From Sipunculus nudus (taxonomy: Eukaryota; Annelida; Sipuncula; Golfingiida; Sipunculidae), in contig CM049317.1 in NCBI GenBank assembly GCA_026874595.1, positions 38,588,401-38,652,400 of the forward strand: a stretch of DNA of 64,000 bases, in the 5' to 3' direction. The position numbers were made by a program, and so were the translations under genes. This document shows, in pieces, positions 58,551-64,000 of the stretch (positions are counted from its first letter, which is position 1; every line of letters starts with the position of its first letter). The notes below the pieces were generated by a model. It did no database searches, was not told where the DNA came from, and saw nothing but the letters and a program-made list of their open reading frames with translations.

Positions 58551-58636
58551 CTGCATATTCGGAAAATGCCATACGGTGAGTCATCAGGCATGTGTTCCAT
58601 TTCAGTTTCTGCAATAAAGTCTGTATCCACTGCTTC
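58551..58636 (-). CDS. LIG4: LIG4 exon, linker before second BRCT (SPYGIFR)
   Basis: On the - strand the acceptor GTCTTCCAG ends at 58637 and the donor GTAAGT begins at 58550. The 86-bp exon reads EAVDTDFIAETEMEHMPDDS, PYGIFRIC plus AG. The last residues align with the LIG4 segment just before the second BRCT (human SPLSMFRRHTVYLDS), and the acidic part corresponds to the less conserved inter-BRCT linker that contacts XRCC4. Exon phase (0 in, 2 out) fits the next exon at 42672. Recognition depends on the join to that exon. Confidence 0.82.
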
Positions 58637-60662
58637 CTGGAAGACATCACACAAATGATCACTGCAACCATTTGAACAAACTTGAGAAAGATCATCTTTT
58701 GTATAATTTCTTTGATATATTAAAAAATTTGGCTGCATGATTTCAGAAAAGATTTCAAAGGTTTTCCAGCTTTCCCAAAAATGTAAGTCAATGCAGGTGG
58801 CTCAATCCCACAACATTTGACGTGCGACTGATTTTTGTTTGACATATGATGATGCTAGTTCCTCCTGTGACTGAGAAGAGTGATGACCCCACAAAGAAAA
58901 GATCACTGCAGGCGGTGTCTCCAGAAACCTCAATTTCAATAAAAAGTCATGTGACCAACATCTACATATAATTTGGTGATGATAACTCTGGCTGTTTCTG
59001 AGATTGTAATTTTAGTATGCTTATTTGGCCAAACCACAAAGTTCAGCTTCCTGTAACTCTGAACTGGAAATATTCAAATAAACTTGAGAGAGATTGTTCC
59101 TGGAATGATTTCTGTGAAATAAAAAACTATTTTGCTTGACAATTTCAGCGAAGAATGTTTTTGAAGATTTTCCACGTAAAATGCAGCTCAATGCAGATGG
59201 CGCCAAAATAAGCTCATCATGTAAGATTTGGCATGATAACTTGTATATTCTTGTTAATGCATATCACACTAAATGAGTCCAATAAGCTTCTCTCTCATTT
59301 ACAGCTTATCTCAATAGCATGAATATTTTAATTGTTATTACAATTTTACTGATTTTATATATTTACTCTTTCCTACATTCAAAGCCTGTCAAACAAATAG
59401 ATAAAGAAGTGTTTAACAGTACAATCCTTTTGGCAGCTCTGCTGATACTACTGTCAAGCTCTGCAGCAGGGAGGGACTATATTTGATAAAACGCATGCCA
59501 GGTGGCGGCTTACTATAACTAGAATGGCAAAAACAGATATATGTCTCCCCCTATGGGCCATCCCAAAAAATAGGGGTAAAAATATGCCCTATCTCAAAAC
59601 AATGAATCTTTATTACAGCAGATTTGATCATGAAGATCAAGGTCGAGGTCACCCCTTTTCAAACTCCTCTGAGATTTTGGCAGAAAGAACTGGTGTGTTA
59701 AATTTGCAGAAACAAGGGACCCATAAGTCACTTTACTCAGCTGAAGCTGACCTTGTAGAAATTTAAAATAATATCAAATTGAGATAAAGTTTGAGAGGAA
59801 GAGGTAATATGGGCCATGGTGGATATGATTGGTTTGTACTGATGAGTAAGAAATTGTTGCAAATAATATTCTATGATCTGAACATGTGTTTCCTTATGTT
59901 GAAACTGAAGAAAGTAAGCAGTTCATGAACAAATGATTTGTACTATTACCATGATCATTGGTTGGCTTTTTGATAAACTGTTGACAGTTCAGCAGTTTAC
60001 ACATTTGTTTAATTGAATCTATTTTTTATAATATATCATTGAATAATATAACGAGCAATGAGTTGATGGTGTGTTTGGGGAGGGAGGGATGTTGGGAGAC
60101 GGAATGGTGGGAGTTACAACATCTCTGTATATAAATACAGGATAATCACTAAATTCAACAGTGCTTACAGGATAAAAACAGTTCATTACAAATGACTGAA
60201 TATTTAAAACTTGATAGACATACTGGTAGACAAAAAAAACTGATCACTTTATCTCCCATTCTGCTGAGGCAAAAAATAATGAAGAAATGTTTGCATTAGA
60301 TCCTCATTTTTATTACATTGTTTTTTTCTAGTTTGTAATTTTTATAAATTCCAAGTATAACATATATGTATGAATATAAAATTTTATTTATCATTATAAT
60401 TGCATTATCATATATCTCAATTTTGTTAGATAACAACACATTATGGATATAAATGTATTTATTTTTTGCCATAAAAAATATATCTTTTAATTTGCATAAC
60501 AATATATATCTGGAAATAATACTTGATTCAGAATTCACAATTTTAAATTGTGCTTTTATTTATACATAATTTGGCTTATATATTATCAATTTATGCATAC
60601 TGATGGGTTTAGATATATTTTAATTTGCTAAAACTGTCTAACATAAAATTGATTTCTTTAAT
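58637..60662. other. Non-coding DNA left of a family A copy; LIG4 intron by inference
   Basis: Diverged family C modules (about 58640-59220, with 'gatgatgctagttcc' and 'gatgataactctggc' phrases), a stretch without recognised content (59221-59720), and the inverted 3' part of a family A copy (59720-60640) that has a G-rich tract at about 60078-60100. The upstream LIG4 exon was looked for and not found. Confidence 0.5.
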
Positions 60663-63600
60663 CAAGGGACCTATGGGTCACGACGCTCAGCTGTTATATA
60701 TGATAAAAAAATATTATTTAGAAATGAGGCACATGCTGGTTTTGTGTGGTAATAAATATAAGCTGTATTATGAGTTGTTGTTGTTTAGCTTATGTATGAT
60801 TTTGATAGTACCTTTGGACACAGGGAAGAGGATTGATTTCATTTATTTTATTAACAAATGGAGTACTACTGTCACACAGATTTTGACTTGGCCATATAAC
60901 TTATAAGCAGAACATATAATATAAGAGTTTAACTATTTATTAAAAAAATTACAAATATTGTCCCAAATATAATTTTTATTAAAAATAATAAGAGAATCAT
61001 ATGATTTTTTAAAATGAAATATAACTGATATGATTATTAAAATAATATTAAAGAATATATTCATGAATGCATTCATGAATACATTTTGAAAGTATTTGCA
61101 CGAGTATTCATATACTTTCATTTTTACCTGCATTCCCATTCTTTATGCAAGAAATTTTATAATGGAGTACATAATCATATTCGTATTTAAATACAATTAC
61201 AAAGTATTCGCACCATGTCTGGTATTTATTCAGTTTTCACCAAACAATGATGTTGAGAATCCAGAATATACAAAATTCACACATTTAAATAATGATCATA
61301 AGTACCTGGTTTTATGGCTTTTATTTATATTAAAAAATAACTGTAAAAAATTCATTTTGGACTAATTTCACATCAATGTACACACTAGACACAGTAGGAA
61401 TCTAGATTAATATTATCAACTGCATCTTTGTCTATCATTAATTTCCTTCATATAATCCTTAATGATTAGTAATGAATAATATGATTTACTTCTTTGTCAT
61501 TAAAAATGAACTGAAAAATGCCATAGGTGACTGCATGGTGTTATTTGGAATATGTGACATTCTACCCATCGATACAAGATTCTTATATCATCAGTAACTG
61601 CAAGTTAATTTCCTGTTATTATAAACTAACAAATTCCTTTTCTATTTTTCTTTAATTTGTTATTAAAAACCAATAAAAATTTATTAATTTATTGTTTATT
61701 GTTATGTTGTTGGTTAAAACTTCTAGATGAGTTGGGTTGAACACCTGGATCAACTGTGGCTGGCCATAAGCTGCCTGGATTCTCCCCTCAAGCGTGCATA
61801 ATTTGATGAAAGGTCAACAAGGTCAACATACAGGTGACTCAAGAGGGGCTGGAGAGAGCCAAAGTCTGACAGGGTCTCATAAAAAACATTAATAAAAGCT
61901 ACAATATTTGGCAAATTTCTTTCAGCTTTCTAAACTAAAAAGTTGAAATCCTTATGTGTGCATGATATGAAAATTATATCAACAGTGCTCACGGGAAACA
62001 AACGTGCCATGGTCACAGTTGGGCAAAATTTAAGGTACTAATTTTATATTTATACTTATAACTTATAAAATTTGAAAAATTCAGAACTAATTTTGGGTAT
62101 TCAATTGAATCTTGATTAAATAATGTTACATCCCTGACAAAAAAGATCTCTAGCTTCAGCAATGCCCTTGTTAAGGGAGTAAATATATTTCTTGATTTTT
62201 TACAAAGTGCATTATGTTTGGGCCCATAACTTAAAAAAAATACACAATACTGACATCATTTCTGGCATGTGCATAGTGAATGTATAGAAAAATATGTATA
62301 TTATATATGATCAAAGTCAGATCAGTGGTTTTGATATTAGGCAGTCTTAAAGTGTAACATTGGGTTTTTAATGGAAAAATGAAGTTTTTCATTGATATCT
62401 CGAAGGAATTAAGTCCTAGTGACCAAATTCTTGGCATGGTAGGGGATTTTGGAGAAATCTAACTGTATGCCAAATTTAAGGAACTTAGAGCTGAAGCTCG
62501 GGAGCTGAGCTCTAGCAAACTGCATAACACTAGCAATATGTGACATGGTGCTTGAAAACTTGAATAAAATCTACAGTTTTTGATCAACTGGTTTCAAATT
62601 TTTGGTGTTAACAGTTGAAATGCTAACAAAAACATACTGTGAAAATTAAATCCACAGCAGTTACAGCAAAAAAACGTGCCATGGTCAAAGTTGGGCAAAA
62701 TTTAAGGTACCAATTTTTTATTTTTGCTAATATTTTTAAAAATTTTAAAGATTTTGATCTAATTTTGGGTATACAATTTAATTTTGATTAATAAAAGTAA
62801 TATTACTGGAAAAAAAGTGCTTAGCTTTAACAAGTTTTGTGTTAAGTGATAAAATTTCTTTCCTGATTATTTACAAAATGCATTATGTTTGGGCCCATAA
62901 CTTTTTTAAATTAAATAATACAGACCTAATTTCTGGCATGTACATAGGAATTATATAGAGGATTATTTATAGGAAATATGAGGAAAAACAGATGAGTGGT
63001 TTTGATATTAGGCAGTCCTAAAGTGTGAAAATAGGTTTTTAATAAAAAATTGAGGTTTTTCCTCAATTTCTCAAAGGAATGAAGGCGCAAAGACCCAGTT
63101 TTCGGCTTGGTAGGAGATCTTGGGGACATCTAAGATTATGCTGAATTTTGGATTCCTAGGTCTTACGGTTTCAAAACGTGCCACATCTACGGACGGACGG
63201 ACGGACGGACAGACGGACGGACGACGGACAATGGACCACGACTATAGCTCAGATGACTTATAGTCAGCTGAGCTAAAAATGCTATACTACCACAACATTG
63301 CATTCTCTGGATTACTCCTTGAATTACTATTTCAAGAAAAAAATTGTATTGGAAATTGGAGTAAACAGCATTACAATTGAGGAAATACAGTGTAAACAAA
63401 AAAATTACTGCAGAACACTTCATGGGGAAGGGAGGGGAGAGGGGTTTGCTTGATATGAGAATAACTGTACACCTGTCAGAGCAGGTGGTTTCTCCCCCAG
63501 TGACCTGTGACAAATCAGCCACCCTGACCCAGCTGATCTCCAGTGACCAGAAGAGGCCTGCCTGCAGCTGGACATTATGCAAGTGAATTACAATAGAGCC

Positions 63601-63785
63601 TCTGAAAAACTTCAATAACTAGCCTAATTTTTTAGCTTTTATTTTCAAATTTCAGAATTCAACAGATTCATTTCTTATGTGTGAAATTTAAATAAAATAT
63701 ACTTACAGGAAAAAAAGTGCCATGGTCAGAGTTGTGCAAAATTTAAGGTACTGATTTTATATTAATGCTTATATTTATAACTTTA
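59720..63785 (-). mobile_element. Family A element (long subfamily), inverted, split by another family A copy
   Basis: The part at 59720-60640 matches, in reverse, 11000-12225 and 5190-6315 ('caagggacccataagtcac' end, G-rich tract, 'aacatctctgtatataaatacag'). After the inserted copy at 60663-63281 the match resumes: 63420-63610 is the inverted 'gaggctctattgtaattcac...gtcactgg' segment of 5010-5160 and 10800-10970. So one family A element has inserted inside another. Confidence 0.6.
60663..63281 (-). mobile_element. Family A element, full length (2.6 kb), inverted
   Basis: The left edge CAAGGGACCTATGGGTCACG then ACGCTCAGCTG and the right edge TCAGCTGAGCTAAAAA are the family A ends in reverse, with a (GGAC)n tract at 63190-63230. 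It is highly similar over its length to 18458-21070 and 43471-46108. It interrupts a second, older family A element. Confidence 0.85.
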
Positions 63786-64000
63786 AACAAGTGGCCGATG
63801 GGCCATGACGCTCAGTGAAATTTGACTGGGTGCTCATTTTTTTAATAATGTTATATATTGTCTGTGAGAATAGCCTATGGCTAATGTTACTATGTTCAAA
63901 ATAGCCAGAAAATGAAATTTTCAGGATTCATAGGAGACCTACCGAGGACCCTCCTGGATTTCACAATAGAGGGTTCCAAGAAAATGGATACAATTTGTAC
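63785..64000 (-). mobile_element. Family A-related element, 3' end, cut by window edge
   Basis: It starts 'acaagtggccgatgggccatgacgctcagtg', the inverted 3' end of the A/B families, and matches 42916-43140 closely to the window end. The rest lies outside. Confidence 0.6.

Larger units (their letters stand above)
39762..58636 (-). other. LIG4: DNA ligase IV gene, 3' part: three exons, two introns
   Basis: This gene-level entry covers three exons on the - strand (58636-58551, 42672-42520, 39909-39762). They join in phases 2 and 2 and give about 127 residues matching the linker and second BRCT domain of LIG4, the ATP-dependent ligase of non-homologous end joining. The catalytic core, first BRCT and start codon are not in the window. 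Introns are 15,878 and 2,610 bp, both GT-AG. Vertebrate LIG4 keeps its coding sequence in one exon, so this split structure differs. The large intron holds most of the nested repeats of the right half of the window. Confidence 0.88.

Noticed and set aside
63187-63615. Minus-strand frame of 142 codons
   Set aside because: It crosses the border between two nested family A elements and ends in the (GTCC)n tract, so it cannot be an old gene.

Overview
The window is from a large, repeat-rich animal nuclear genome, most likely a bivalve mollusc. The evidence is spliced genes with GT-AG introns and metazoan protein matches, AT-rich introns, no operons and no prokaryotic-type genes. It also holds many copies of dispersed elements that open with a GCTCAGCTGA hairpin and a (GTCC)n tract, a layout I associate with molluscan genomes from general knowledge only. 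No open reading frame longer than about 160 codons exists; nearly all the longer ones are passages through repeats.

Two genes are supported, both cut by the window edges and facing each other tail to tail. On the + strand, six exons (9982-10024, 16695-16821, 17346-17422, 22318-22388, 26154-26286, 29938-30037) encode the C-terminal part of a TatD-family metal-dependent deoxyribonuclease, closest to TATDN1. All exon phases join correctly and the frame is intact to the stop. On the - strand, three exons (58636-58551, 42672-42520, 39909-39762) encode the C-terminus of DNA ligase IV (LIG4), mainly its second BRCT domain. The 5' exons of both genes were not found and probably lie outside the window. 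About 9.7 kb without a recognised gene separates the two stop codons.

The most unusual feature is in TATDN1. Three of its five complete introns carry a minisatellite at a splice junction. About 27 copies of a 60-bp unit holding the exon's own 3' splice site run directly into the exon at 16695. About 15 copies of a 47-bp unit holding the exon's own 5' splice site follow the exon ending at 22388. About 20 copies of a 37-bp unit with a branch-point-like CTGAC and a CAG run up to the last exon at 29938. The first two are clearly duplicated exon edges.

Most of the remaining DNA is transposon-derived. I group it into: A/B elements (hairpin start, CTTGTT end, 0.45-3.1 kb, at least 15 copies); Helitron-like families D, F and G ending in CTAG, two of them with a clear 3' hairpin; a family C beginning AGCGAACCTGTGAGC; a family N ending in a GGCCTGTAGGCC palindrome; a 1.08-kb TA-flanked DNA transposon that carries a 5S rRNA-like fragment; and several tandem arrays. 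Many copies are nested. In two cases an empty target site is still visible elsewhere in the window, so element ends can be placed directly. Family letters are labels for this window only.
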